From Facklamia languida CCUG 37842 (GTDB taxonomy: Bacteria; Bacillota; Bacilli; Lactobacillales; Aerococcaceae), in assembly GCF_000245795.1 (NCBI RefSeq), contig NZ_JH601133.1, positions 1,647,411-1,711,410 on the forward strand: a DNA stretch of 64,000 bases, in the 5' to 3' direction. Positions 8,389-16,840 of the stretch are shown piece by piece. Each line of letters starts with the position of its first letter. Within the stretch, counting starts at the first letter, position 1. The translations under genes were made by a program, and so were the position numbers. The notes under the pieces were generated by a model, which did no database searches, was not told where the DNA came from, and worked only from the letters and a program-made list of their open reading frames with translations.

Positions 8389-9090
8389 TTAATGGGGCTG
8401 GTCGATGCGTTTGGTGGCCAGGTCCAGGTCCTTCCCCTTCTGGTAGCCGTCCTGGTAAGCCAAGTCGGGCTGGTTCATCACCGGTTGGTCAAAGGCTAAG
8501 GACCCAGTAATCTCACGGTTAAACCGGTCTTGAACGGCTTGAGGGGTCTGAATCATCAAGGCATACTGGGCACTCTCTTGGCTCATAGCCTGGCGCTGGG
8601 AGTCGAACTTGTCCTTGAGCCCATCCAGGAAGCCGAGATAGTAGGACTTGCGCTTCTGAGCTGTCTGTTTGTAAGGAGTCTGGTCCAGATGGCGCTTGGC
8701 ATAATATTTCATGGACTGGGCAGCCAGGTAGAACATCTCATAGGCGAGTTCTACATCTTCGGGATAACCCATCAGGACGATCTTGCGCTGGATGGTGGCC
8801 TGGTATGGCAAGCGGTTGCTTTGGATGTAGAAGAGGCAGCGGAAGTTATCGGCAATAATGGTGGCTAGGACCTTCTCCCACCAATAGAGCCGCTTATAGA
8901 CGGATAGGGACTTGAGGACAATTTCTTGCTTGGGACCCTTGGCCAATTCTTGTTGGGAGATCTTATGCTTGAGCATCAGCTTTTGGGCCATCAACAAGGC
9001 CGTCTGGCTCTCTTCATCCCGGCCCCCATCTTCGGCTAAAGAGAGCAGCCGTTTGATTTTGTTGAGGATTTCTTGGTTGGCTTGGGTCAT
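8389..9090 (-). CDS. DUF2786 domain protein
   Basis: A 233-residue cytoplasmic protein of unknown function. The N-terminal 40 residues (ILNKIKRLLSLAEDGGRDEE-, then a second helix with ALLMAQKLMLKHKI) fit the DUF2786 family, which is also found in phages and some host replication-associated proteins. The rest is rich in aromatic and charged residues (SMKYYAKRHLDQ, KRKSYYLGFLDGLKDKF) with no membrane segment or catalytic motif I recognise. It stands between the PK-like gene and rluD in the same orientation, with its own hairpin downstream. Confidence 0.7.
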   Translation of the reverse strand: MTQANQEILNKIKRLLSLAEDGGRDEESQTALLMAQKLMLKHKISQQELAKGPKQEIVLKSLSVYKRLYWWEKVLATIIADNFRCLFYIQSNRLPYQATIQRKIVLMGYPEDVELAYEMFYLAAQSMKYYAKRHLDQTPYKQTAQKRKSYYLGFLDGLKDKFDSQRQAMSQESAQYALMIQTPQAVQDRFNREITGSLAFDQPVMNQPDLAYQDGYQKGKDLDLATKRIDQPH

Positions 9091-9185
9091 GCTTATCCCT
9101 CCCTTCGTAATTGCTTGTGGGGTCGATCGGATTGAAAAATGCTTATTATTAAACTTTACTAGCTGGGTCTAGTATCCCACTCAGC

Positions 9186-10127
9186 CTAGCCATTCAGCTG
9201 GTCAATAACCTCCTGCATGGCGGCCGGCATCTCGCAGGTAAAGGTTAGGACCTCACCGGTTCGTGGATGAACCAGGCTTAATTGATGGGCATGGAGGAGC
9301 TGACCGCTGGTGAGATGGGTAAAAGGACCAGGAATATTCTGCAGGTGACGACGGTAGACAGGGTCCCCAATCAGGGGATGACCAATCGCTTCCAGGTGGA
9401 CTCGGATCTGGTGGGTCCTTCCCGTCTGTAATTGGGCCTCAACCAGGCTGGCTACTGGCCACCGCTGGAGAACCTTAAAGTCGGTAATGGCCTCCTTACC
9501 GGTCTCATCCACCTGCCAGCGCAAGCGGTTCTTGGGGTCCCGCTTTAAGGCCATGTCAATCTGGCCGGAATCCACTTGGACTGACCCGTTGACCAAGGCC
9601 AGGTAGGTCCGCTTCAATTGCCGGGTCTGTAACTGCTGGCTGAGGGCCTGGTGGGCGGCGTCATTCTTGGCTACTACTAAGAGACCAGAGGTATCCTTGT
9701 CAATTCGGTGGACAATCCCTGGCCGATAGGCTTGGCTACCAGAGGAGAGCTGGCCCTTGAGATAATAGATGAGACCATTGACAAGGGTCCCAGTCGCATG
9801 GCCCTTGGCTGGATGGACCACCAGACCAGCTGGCTTATTGACCACTAAGAGGTCATCGTCTTCATAGACAATCTCCAAAGGCATGGCCTCTCCTTGCAGG
9901 TCAAGATCACTTTCTGAGTCCGGATCGGACCTTAAAGCGACCTGGAGGACTTCATCTCCCTGGAGGAGGTAGTTGGCTTTTTGCTTTTGGCCATCGACTA
10001 AGACCTGGCCATCTTTGATAAAACGCTGGATCTTCGACCGACTCAGATCTTGCAGGTGGTCGGCGAGGACCTTGTCTAAGCGGCCTTGGTCTTCAGGTCC
10101 TTGCAGTTGAATGCGGGTATCGGTCAT
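9186..10127 (-). CDS. rluD: RluA/RluD-family pseudouridine synthase
   Basis: Converts uridines in 23S rRNA (or related RNA) to pseudouridine. An N-terminal S4 RNA-binding domain (RLDKVLADHLQDLSRSKIQ, residues about 15-60) is followed by the catalytic domain with HRIDKDTSGLLVVAKN, which includes the invariant aspartate, and by LQTGRTHQIRVHL. The length of 313 residues is standard. It follows lspA with one base between the stop codon and this ATG, and AAGGAGG overlaps the end of lspA, so the two are cotranslated. The lspA-rluD pairing is common in Firmicutes. The exact target uridine cannot be read from sequence. Confidence 0.9.
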   Translation of the reverse strand: MTDTRIQLQGPEDQGRLDKVLADHLQDLSRSKIQRFIKDGQVLVDGQKQKANYLLQGDEVLQVALRSDPDSESDLDLQGEAMPLEIVYEDDDLLVVNKPAGLVVHPAKGHATGTLVNGLIYYLKGQLSSGSQAYRPGIVHRIDKDTSGLLVVAKNDAAHQALSQQLQTRQLKRTYLALVNGSVQVDSGQIDMALKRDPKNRLRWQVDETGKEAITDFKVLQRWPVASLVEAQLQTGRTHQIRVHLEAIGHPLIGDPVYRRHLQNIPGPFTHLTSGQLLHAHQLSLVHPRTGEVLTFTCEMPAAMQEVIDQLNG

Positions 10128-10128
10128 T

Positions 10129-10587
10129 TTATAAGAGTTCCTCCTTGTAGGGACTAAGCCAGAGACTGATTAATAACAAGACCAAACCGATCGACAGACT
10201 GGCGTCGGCTAGGTTAAAGACCGGAAAGTCGATAAAGGTGACCTGGATCATATCCACCACATAGCCCAAACGGACGCGGTCAATCAGGTTGCCAATCGCC
10301 CCACCCAGCAAGAGGCCATAGATCCAGGTGATCTGGCCCGGCAGGTAACGGTTACGACGGATTAAATAGATAAAATAAGCCACCATGAAGAGGGAGACCA
10401 GAATTAATAAAGTCCTCTTCCCGCCCAGAAGGCCCCAGCCTGCGCCATCATTATGGAGGTAGAACCATTGGAAGATTCCCTCAATACCAGGCTTGGCCTG
10501 GTGGAGCTGGAAGGAGGTCTGGACCCAGTATTTAAGGGCTTGATCGGCCAGAATGATCAGTAAGGCTGTTAAATAAGCAATCAGCAT
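10129..10587 (-). CDS. lspA: lipoprotein signal peptidase (signal peptidase II)
   Basis: Membrane aspartyl protease that removes signal peptides from prolipoproteins; the two lipoproteins divergently encoded next door are likely substrates. Four hydrophobic segments are visible, with the family motifs GIFQWFYLHNDGAGWG, GAIGNLIDRV and VVDMIQ...FNLADASLSIG containing the two catalytic aspartates. The start at 10587 (MLIAYLTALL) has AAGGAG nine bases upstream and gives the usual length of about 152 residues. A start 18 codons upstream adds a non-conserved leader. Confidence 0.93.
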   Translation of the reverse strand: MLIAYLTALLIILADQALKYWVQTSFQLHQAKPGIEGIFQWFYLHNDGAGWGLLGGKRTLLILVSLFMVAYFIYLIRRNRYLPGQITWIYGLLLGGAIGNLIDRVRLGYVVDMIQVTFIDFPVFNLADASLSIGLVLLLISLWLSPYKEELL

Positions 10588-10629
10588 GGTCTTCTCCTTG
10601 TCTAAATTAACAATTGTTTGGTATAATCG

Positions 10630-10659
10630 TTGTGTTAACAATACTTCTTATTATATACT
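10630..10659 (+). promoter_or_regulatory. putative promoter of the YkyA-like lipoprotein gene
   Basis: TTGTGT (10630-10635) and TATACT (10654-10659) with 18-bp spacing, overlapping the opposing promoter for lspA. Sequence match only. Confidence 0.4.
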
Positions 10660-10679
10660 ACTTGTATGGATAAGATCAA
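10650..10679 (-). promoter_or_regulatory. putative promoter of lspA-rluD
   Basis: On the minus strand, TTGATC (10674-10679) and TATAAT (10650-10655) with 18-bp spacing, about 60 bp upstream of lspA. It overlaps the divergent promoter, so the two units may compete. Confidence 0.45.
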
Positions 10680-10712
10680 TTTAGATAAGTGTTAATTTTA
10701 GAAGGAGATCCT

Positions 10713-11342
10713 ATGAAAGCGAAACAAATCCTCGTCCTCATAGTCAGTGTGGTCTTACTCAGTGCTTGTGGCAATTCCTTGCAGCGGGCTGAGCGCACCG
10801 TTGGCCTCATCCAAGACCATGTGACAGCGATCATTGGTAAGATCAGCGAAATACAAAACCAAGAAGCCGATATCCAAGCCAACTTTGAGGCCACCATTAA
10901 GGCCAGCGAAGACTTGTCAGCCTTCAACCAAGCAGACAGTCCGATTGAAGCCAATGTCCAAAAGCGTCAAGCCCTCTTAGATGAGATTGATGACCACCGC
11001 AAGCAACTTATCGACCTGGCCGATGAATTAGGGGATATTCCCCAGCATAAAGACCTACCCCAAGACCAAATGAAGATGGTCATGGACTATGTCACGAACT
11101 TAACCGGGGACCTGGACCAATATGTCGCCCGCTACCAAGCCAACTTGAAGACTGAAGCCATTACCTACAAGTCAATTGCTAATCCGGCGACCAACCACGA
11201 ATCCTTCTTCAAGGTCTTCGACAATGTTAACCTCCTCTACACGGAGAATAACATGAATTTGGACAAGGTCTTAGTTCATTTTGAATCCTTGAACCATCTC
11301 CTGGTGAACCTCAAGGTTTACCTGGTCAATTTACACCAATAA
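10713..11342 (+). CDS. YkyA-type cell-wall-binding lipoprotein
   Basis: Predicted lipid-anchored protein of 209 residues. The start at 10713 follows AGAAGGAG. The signal peptide ends in the lipobox LLSAC (Cys21). The mature part is almost entirely helical and charged, with long coiled-coil-like stretches (IQNQEADIQANFEATIKASED, VQKRQALLDEIDDHRKQ), as in the YkyA family. The molecular role is unknown. It lies immediately before another lipoprotein gene on the same strand and is probably cotranscribed with it. Confidence 0.75.
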   Translation: MKAKQILVLIVSVVLLSACGNSLQRAERTVGLIQDHVTAIIGKISEIQNQEADIQANFEATIKASEDLSAFNQADSPIEANVQKRQALLDEIDDHRKQLIDLADELGDIPQHKDLPQDQMKMVMDYVTNLTGDLDQYVARYQANLKTEAITYKSIANPATNHESFFKVFDNVNLLYTENNMNLDKVLVHFESLNHLLVNLKVYLVNLHQ

Positions 11343-11414
11343 GTGAGCCTTTCAACAACCCTTAATCCTTGGCGTCTATTGGACGTCCATTATTTGAGCG
11401 AAAGTGGTGATTCC

Positions 11415-12767
11415 ATGAAGAAATATCGTCTAAGCCTTTTGATCATCGGGCTGGTCTTTTTGGCCACAGCTTGTCAAAGCTTTAAGCCCAAGGAAGAAGC
11501 CCCTAAAGACTATGTCCTACCCGAAGTCTCGATCAACTACTCCAAGGAAGAGGTCGTAGCCTTTCATAATAGCATCAACCAGGGAACCTACAACCAATAT
11601 GAAGGCTTAGCCCCTCATAACCAACCCATCCTCAAGGCGCCCGAGCACCTACCTTCGGCCCTCTTCTATGATTCGGGTATCCAGATCAACTATCCCAAGG
11701 ATGGAGTCAAGGGAGTCTATGTCCCTGCCTCCGTCTTCAACGACCCCGACCAATACCAATTTCTCCTCGACCTCTTAGACAACACCTATCTTAACGCCAT
11801 GGTCATCGACTTTAAGGACGACTATGGCAATGTGTTGGCCCAAGTGGATACCAAGAACCCACTCGTCCAAAAGAATAGCAGCGGCACAGTTGACTTCAAG
11901 AAGATTCTCAAAGACTTAGAAAAGCATGAGATCTACCCCATTGCCCGGATCGTTACCTTCAAGGATAACCTCCTGTCCAGTGAACATCCCGAATATTCCT
12001 TTAAGGACCGGGAAACGGGTGCAATTTGGTCGGACGGGAATGGGTCGCAATTCATCAACCCCTTCATGAAGGAAGTCTGGGACTATGATGTGGAAGTGGC
12101 GATTGAAGCGGCTAAGTTAGGCTTTAAGGAAATCCAATTTGACTATGTCCGTTTCCCTGAAGGCTTCGAGACCTTCTCTGATAAGCTAGAATATGACATC
12201 GGCGACTTTGGTGACTATGTCACTGATGATGTCAACAAGTTCGGTCAAGAGCGGGTCTATGCCATCAATGGTTTCCTAGAATATGCCCGTGAGAAATTAG
12301 CTCCCTATGGGGCTGAGACTTCGGCCGACGTCTTTGGCTATACGGCCATTGCGGGCGATGCCCCCGATGTGCGTGGGATCGGCCAGAACTTTGCCCAAAT
12401 GGCCGAGCGGGTCGACGTGATCTCCTCAATGGTCTACCCTTCCCACTGGGGACCTGGCTTCTTTGGCATTGCCTATCCCGACCTTGAGCCCTACAACGTG
12501 GTTGACCAATACATGTATTCGGAGAAGGCCATCCTGGCCAATACGACCAACCAAGTGACTTCCAGACCCTGGTTACAGAGCTTTACCGACTATGGACTGG
12601 CCCCTGGGACCTTCCAAGAATATGGTCCCCTGCAGATCCAACAACAGATCGTGGCCCTCAGTGAATATGGCATCCACGAATACCTGCTCTGGAATGCTTC
12701 TGGCTCTTACTATAGCGAAGGGGTCGACTATGCCCCCGAGTTGTCTGGCCAAGATTATTACTACTAG
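11415..12767 (+). CDS. lipoprotein with a putative glycoside hydrolase (DUF4015) domain
   Basis: 450-residue surface lipoprotein. The start at 11415 gives MKKYRLSLLIIGLVFLATAC, a clean lipoprotein signal with the lipobox at ATAC. The ribosome site is weak (AAAGTGGTG). The body matches the DUF4015/COG1306 TIM-barrel family: GVKGVYVPASVFND, NAMVIDFKDDYGNV, YPIARIVTFKDN, GFKEIQFDYVRFPEG, and SSMVYPSHWGPGFFG near the C-terminus. Acidic residues in FDYVRFPEG are candidate catalytic residues. The substrate is unknown but likely an extracellular polysaccharide or wall glycan. It follows the YkyA-like gene and is closed by a strong terminator. Confidence 0.82.
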   Translation: MKKYRLSLLIIGLVFLATACQSFKPKEEAPKDYVLPEVSINYSKEEVVAFHNSINQGTYNQYEGLAPHNQPILKAPEHLPSALFYDSGIQINYPKDGVKGVYVPASVFNDPDQYQFLLDLLDNTYLNAMVIDFKDDYGNVLAQVDTKNPLVQKNSSGTVDFKKILKDLEKHEIYPIARIVTFKDNLLSSEHPEYSFKDRETGAIWSDGNGSQFINPFMKEVWDYDVEVAIEAAKLGFKEIQFDYVRFPEGFETFSDKLEYDIGDFGDYVTDDVNKFGQERVYAINGFLEYAREKLAPYGAETSADVFGYTAIAGDAPDVRGIGQNFAQMAERVDVISSMVYPSHWGPGFFGIAYPDLEPYNVVDQYMYSEKAILANTTNQVTSRPWLQSFTDYGLAPGTFQEYGPLQIQQQIVALSEYGIHEYLLWNASGSYYSEGVDYAPELSGQDYYY

Positions 12768-12805
12768 GTCCAAGTTGACCATTCAACACAATACACCCAG
12801 CTCTT

Positions 12806-12835
12806 AGAGTGGAAGCCAGCCTTCCACTCTTTTTT
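12806..12835 (+). terminator. intrinsic terminator of the lipoprotein operon
   Basis: AGAGTGGAAG-5 nt-CTTCCACTCT stem followed by five or more Ts. Confidence 0.88.
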
Positions 12836-12888
12836 CTCGCATCCATTTAAAAGTAATCTCAGGTCACACCGAGGGCCTGCACCATCCC

Positions 12889-12915
12889 AAAAAGCCAGGC
12901 ATTCTTGCCTGGCTT
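12889..12915 (-). terminator. intrinsic terminator of addBA
   Basis: AAGCCAGGC-6 nt-GCCTGGCTT stem followed on the minus strand by a T-run, 30 bp past the addA stop. Confidence 0.85.
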
Positions 12916-12946
12916 GTCTTTTGTTTGGTTTGTAGGACATAAGAGT

Positions 12947-15900
12947 TTAATCCATCTCCAGGATGGTGTCGAAGTCCAGGGCCACTAAGTAGCATGCTTG
13001 ACAGGTTTGGCCTAGGTGAGCAGCCAAGGCATCGCGGTAGAGAGAGAGCTGGTAGCGGTAGCGGTCCTTCACTTGGGCCAATTGGTCGGCCTTGGTCCGA
13101 TTGGCATAGGGTCGATACCGGTCGGTCTTATAGTCCAGCAGGACAAAGCGGCCATCAGGTAATTGGAAATAAGCATCGATCACCCCATGGATTAAGATCG
13201 CATCCTGGTCAAAGCCTGTCCCCTCGCCCGCCAAGTCCTGATAGAGGGCGTCCACATCAATCAGGTAGGAGAAAGCCTGCTCCCGCTTCAACCGGCTGCG
13301 GTTGGCAATCATGGCTTGGCCCAAGTCCGACTGGATGAAATGACAGATAGCCTCGACCATGATCAAGGGCCGGTCACCCGGTTCAAGCTTACCTATCTGG
13401 ATCAAGCGGTCCAGCTCTTGGTCTAGGACAGTCGCCACATCCTCTTGCCCCTCAAAGGCTGCTAGCTGGAGTTCTTGTAGGAGATAGTGGTTGAGGGTTC
13501 CCTTGTGGGAGGCCGAAGCCGCCTGGTCTTGGAGAAAACGCGGCGGATTAAAGGTGTCACCCGTGTACCGGTTGACTGGCCCGATCTCGACCTGGGCAGC
13601 TTGTTCCTGCAAGGCAGCGCCCGGCCGGCGGTCCTGGTAGTGAGCCAGGGTCGGCATGGGCGGTTCCTCGTAGAGCCGCTTGAGTTCAGAAACCGATTGG
13701 TAAGAAGCGGTTTGACTGGCCCGGTGATGGGGATAAAAGGCTTGGTCCAGGACCTGGAGCCGGCGGGCTTGTGGATCTGTTATCCTGTCCACTCGGGTCA
13801 CCTGGTCCTGGAGCTTTTTAAGCCAGGTCTTAGGATCCAAAGATCCGGTCAAGTCTGCAGCCACCGGCAGGAGACTTTGGATGTCTTCCAAGGTCTTGAC
13901 GGTCAAGTTAAAGTCCATCTTACCCAGGCGCGCGCCTCCTAGTTGGGGTCTAGCCTGAAGAGCCAAGGCTTGGAGAACCCAGGTCATGAAGTTGTCAGAC
14001 CTACTCCGCAATTGCCGGTTGATTAAGAGGTCGGAAGGGTCTGTCAGATCAAGGGTCCGATTCAGGACTTCTTCCAAGCGGGACTGGTCCTTAATGGTTC
14101 CAACCAGGATGAGTTTTTGCTTACTCCGGGTCAAGGCCACATAGAGTAACCGCATGGATTCGGCCTTGCTGGACTCGGTTAAGAGTAGTTGGCGGGCCTT
14201 CTTGCTGATGGATTGGAACTTAACCATGTGAACGGGGTCATAATAATCGATGCCGACCCCGAATTGCTTGGTCGCGACCAGGGGCTTGCGCTGGTCTTGC
14301 AGGTTGAACTTGCGACTGGCATTCATCAAGTAAACAACAGGGAACTCATTCCCCTTGGAGGCATGGATGGTCATGACCCGGACCATGTTCTGGTCTTCCT
14401 GGAGGAGAATCGGCTCGGCCAGGTCCTTATCCTTGGCCTGGAGCTTGTCGATATACTGGATAAAGACCGCCAGACCCCGACCCAAGGTCTCAGCCACCGT
14501 TTGGGCCTTCTGGTAGAAGGCATGGAGGTTGGCCTGACGCTGGGGCCCATTATCCAAGCCCATGACATAATCCAGAAAGGCGGTCTCCTGGTAGATCAAC
14601 CAGACCAATTGGTCAATTGAGTGGAATTGGGCATAAGCCCGCCAAGAAAGCACTTGGTCATGGAAGGTCTTGAGCCGAGACCGCAGGGCCTGATCAGGGA
14701 AGTCCTCTCCTTGTATGACCTGAAGGACAGCCTGGTAGAAGGATCCCGCTGGTTGGAAGATCCGAATCTTGGCTAAGTCATCATCACTTAAGCCAACAAA
14801 ATGGGACCGTAAAATGGCCACCAGGGGAATGTCTTGAACCGGGTTGTCAATGATCCGCAGCAGGGCCACCATCAATTGGATCTCCTGACGTTGGAAGTAG
14901 GTCTCAACGGCCTGGGACAGCATGGGAATCTTGTAAGCCGCCAAGGCTTCTTGGAGGGGCAAGAAGCTGGCCTTGGTTGGGCTGAGAATCACGATGTCCT
15001 TGAAAGTCAAGGGCCGCATCTGATCAGGATAGTCGCTGGCCTCTGGGTCAAAGACCTTGAAGCCGGACTTGATCTTGGCTTGAATGTCCTGGGCAACCAG
15101 GTAGGCTTCTGCCTGGATCGCCTTGTCGATGGTGGCCCAGTCATCGTCGCCTTCAAGATCCTCCTCCTCGTTCTGGTTGGTCGCCTCTTGATCGTCTTCT
15201 TGCGAGGCATAGAGTAAGTGGTCCACCTGGAAATGATCAGCTGGCGGGAAACTAGTATTACCCAGAACCAAGCTCTCCTGGGCCCCGTAGGCCATCTCCC
15301 CAAATTCAGGATCCATTAACCGTTCAAAGAGGTAGTTGGTATAATTTAAGATCTCAAACCGGGACCGATAATTCCTGTCCAAGACGATCAGGTCCCCGCC
15401 CTGGCCCTCCTGGTAGTCACGGTAGCGCTGGAGGAAGAGGGAGGGTTCTGCCATCCGAAAGCCATAGATGGATTGCTTAACATCCCCCACCATAAAGAGG
15501 TTGCCGGCCAGGTCCTGCCGGTGTTCATGGGACAGCCAGGACAAGATGGCCGCTTGAATCTCATTAATATCTTGGTATTCATCCACCAAGACTTCCTGGA
15601 AGAGGTCTTGGTAGTAGACAGCCGCTGGACTGGGATGGCGGTGGCCAGATTTCGGGTCGTAGGGGGCCAGAATATCCAGGGTCAAGTGCTCCAAGTCATT
15701 ATAGTCAATCACGGCCTGGTCCGCTTTATAGGCGGTTAGGGCCTGGTGGTAGAGTTCAACCAGGGTCTGGACCTGACGGATCAAGGGCACTAGCTGGCTT
15801 TCGATCTGGTCACTCACCTCATAAGAATAGGGAAATACCTTCTGCAAGGCCTTGACCATGTCCTTGGCCTGGTCCCGGTTGACCTTGACCTGGTTGATCA

Positions 15901-16840
15901 AGTCTTTGTCTTCTTCCAGGGCCTTGCCCGGACTTGACCAGCGCTTAATGGCCAAGGTCTGGAGACCATTGATAAAGTCTAGCATCTTTTGGTCTGCCAA
16001 GAGGTCTAACAGGGTCTCAATCAGGGCTTGGTCCTCTGCCAGAATGGCCCCATACTTGTCAATGGCTGCTTGGCTGGCTGACTGGAGTAAGGCCTGGCCG
16101 GTCCCCACCAGATGGTGGCTGGCCGCTAATTGGGTCTGGCAGTAGGGTAAGAGGGTCCCCTGGTACAAGTCGCTCTGCCAGAATGCCGACAGGTCCCCTG
16201 ACTGCTGGGTCATCTGGTCGAGCCAGACCCTTGGCTCTGGATTAGCCATGGCATATTGGTAGATATCTAGGACAATGGTCAACAATTTCTGGTCATCGCG
16301 GCCGGTATTCAAGACCAGACTGACTTGGTCAAAGTCTGCCGGATCCATGACAGTTTCTCCCGCCAGGATCTGGGCCACCAGGTCTTCCCAGACCTTTGCC
16401 TGGATCATTTCCTGCTGGGTGTCATCTGTGATCAGGGTCAAGTCCGGATTCAAACCAATCAGGTAGGCAAATTGTTGGATCACCTGCAAGCAGAAGGAGT
16501 GCAGGGTCCGAATATGACTGGCCTCTAGCTTGTTGAGCTCTTGTAGGAGGTCGGCTTGCCCTTGTTGCGACTTGGAGATGGCCTCCTTGAGCCGGATCTC
16601 CATCCGATCTTTCATCTCACGGGCAGCCGATTCGGTAAAGGTTACCACCAAGACCTGGTCTAGGCTGAAGACCTGGTTGAGGATCCCCTGCATGATCCGT
16701 TCGATCAAGACTGTGGTCTTACCAGACCCTGCCGAAGCGGAGATCAAGAGGTTGGTCCCCCGCTGGTGGATGGCCTGCCACTGGTCCTCATTAAAGCGAC
16801 TGCCTGGGGGTTGGGTCGGAATCACATGTTTAGCCTTCAT
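12947..16840 (-). CDS. addA: ATP-dependent helicase/nuclease subunit A (AddA/RexA)
   Basis: Helicase-nuclease subunit of the AddAB (RexAB) complex that processes double-strand DNA ends for recombination. It has 1297 residues. The UvrD-type helicase shows the Walker A motif SASAGSGKTT (residues about 35-43), the DEYQDINEIQ Walker B region and the late motif RLLYVALTRSKQKL. The C-terminal RecB-family nuclease has the catalytic LLDYKTDRY. The start overlaps the addB stop by ATGA, so translation is coupled. A serine/acid-rich insert (EEDDQEATNQNEEEDLEGDDDW is about where it lies) sits in the helicase 1B/2A region. Confidence 0.96.
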   Translation of the reverse strand: MKAKHVIPTQPPGSRFNEDQWQAIHQRGTNLLISASAGSGKTTVLIERIMQGILNQVFSLDQVLVVTFTESAAREMKDRMEIRLKEAISKSQQGQADLLQELNKLEASHIRTLHSFCLQVIQQFAYLIGLNPDLTLITDDTQQEMIQAKVWEDLVAQILAGETVMDPADFDQVSLVLNTGRDDQKLLTIVLDIYQYAMANPEPRVWLDQMTQQSGDLSAFWQSDLYQGTLLPYCQTQLAASHHLVGTGQALLQSASQAAIDKYGAILAEDQALIETLLDLLADQKMLDFINGLQTLAIKRWSSPGKALEEDKDLINQVKVNRDQAKDMVKALQKVFPYSYEVSDQIESQLVPLIRQVQTLVELYHQALTAYKADQAVIDYNDLEHLTLDILAPYDPKSGHRHPSPAAVYYQDLFQEVLVDEYQDINEIQAAILSWLSHEHRQDLAGNLFMVGDVKQSIYGFRMAEPSLFLQRYRDYQEGQGGDLIVLDRNYRSRFEILNYTNYLFERLMDPEFGEMAYGAQESLVLGNTSFPPADHFQVDHLLYASQEDDQEATNQNEEEDLEGDDDWATIDKAIQAEAYLVAQDIQAKIKSGFKVFDPEASDYPDQMRPLTFKDIVILSPTKASFLPLQEALAAYKIPMLSQAVETYFQRQEIQLMVALLRIIDNPVQDIPLVAILRSHFVGLSDDDLAKIRIFQPAGSFYQAVLQVIQGEDFPDQALRSRLKTFHDQVLSWRAYAQFHSIDQLVWLIYQETAFLDYVMGLDNGPQRQANLHAFYQKAQTVAETLGRGLAVFIQYIDKLQAKDKDLAEPILLQEDQNMVRVMTIHASKGNEFPVVYLMNASRKFNLQDQRKPLVATKQFGVGIDYYDPVHMVKFQSISKKARQLLLTESSKAESMRLLYVALTRSKQKLILVGTIKDQSRLEEVLNRTLDLTDPSDLLINRQLRSRSDNFMTWVLQALALQARPQLGGARLGKMDFNLTVKTLEDIQSLLPVAADLTGSLDPKTWLKKLQDQVTRVDRITDPQARRLQVLDQAFYPHHRASQTASYQSVSELKRLYEEPPMPTLAHYQDRRPGAALQEQAAQVEIGPVNRYTGDTFNPPRFLQDQAASASHKGTLNHYLLQELQLAAFEGQEDVATVLDQELDRLIQIGKLEPGDRPLIMVEAICHFIQSDLGQAMIANRSRLKREQAFSYLIDVDALYQDLAGEGTGFDQDAILIHGVIDAYFQLPDGRFVLLDYKTDRYRPYANRTKADQLAQVKDRYRYQLSLYRDALAAHLGQTCQACYLVALDFDTILEMD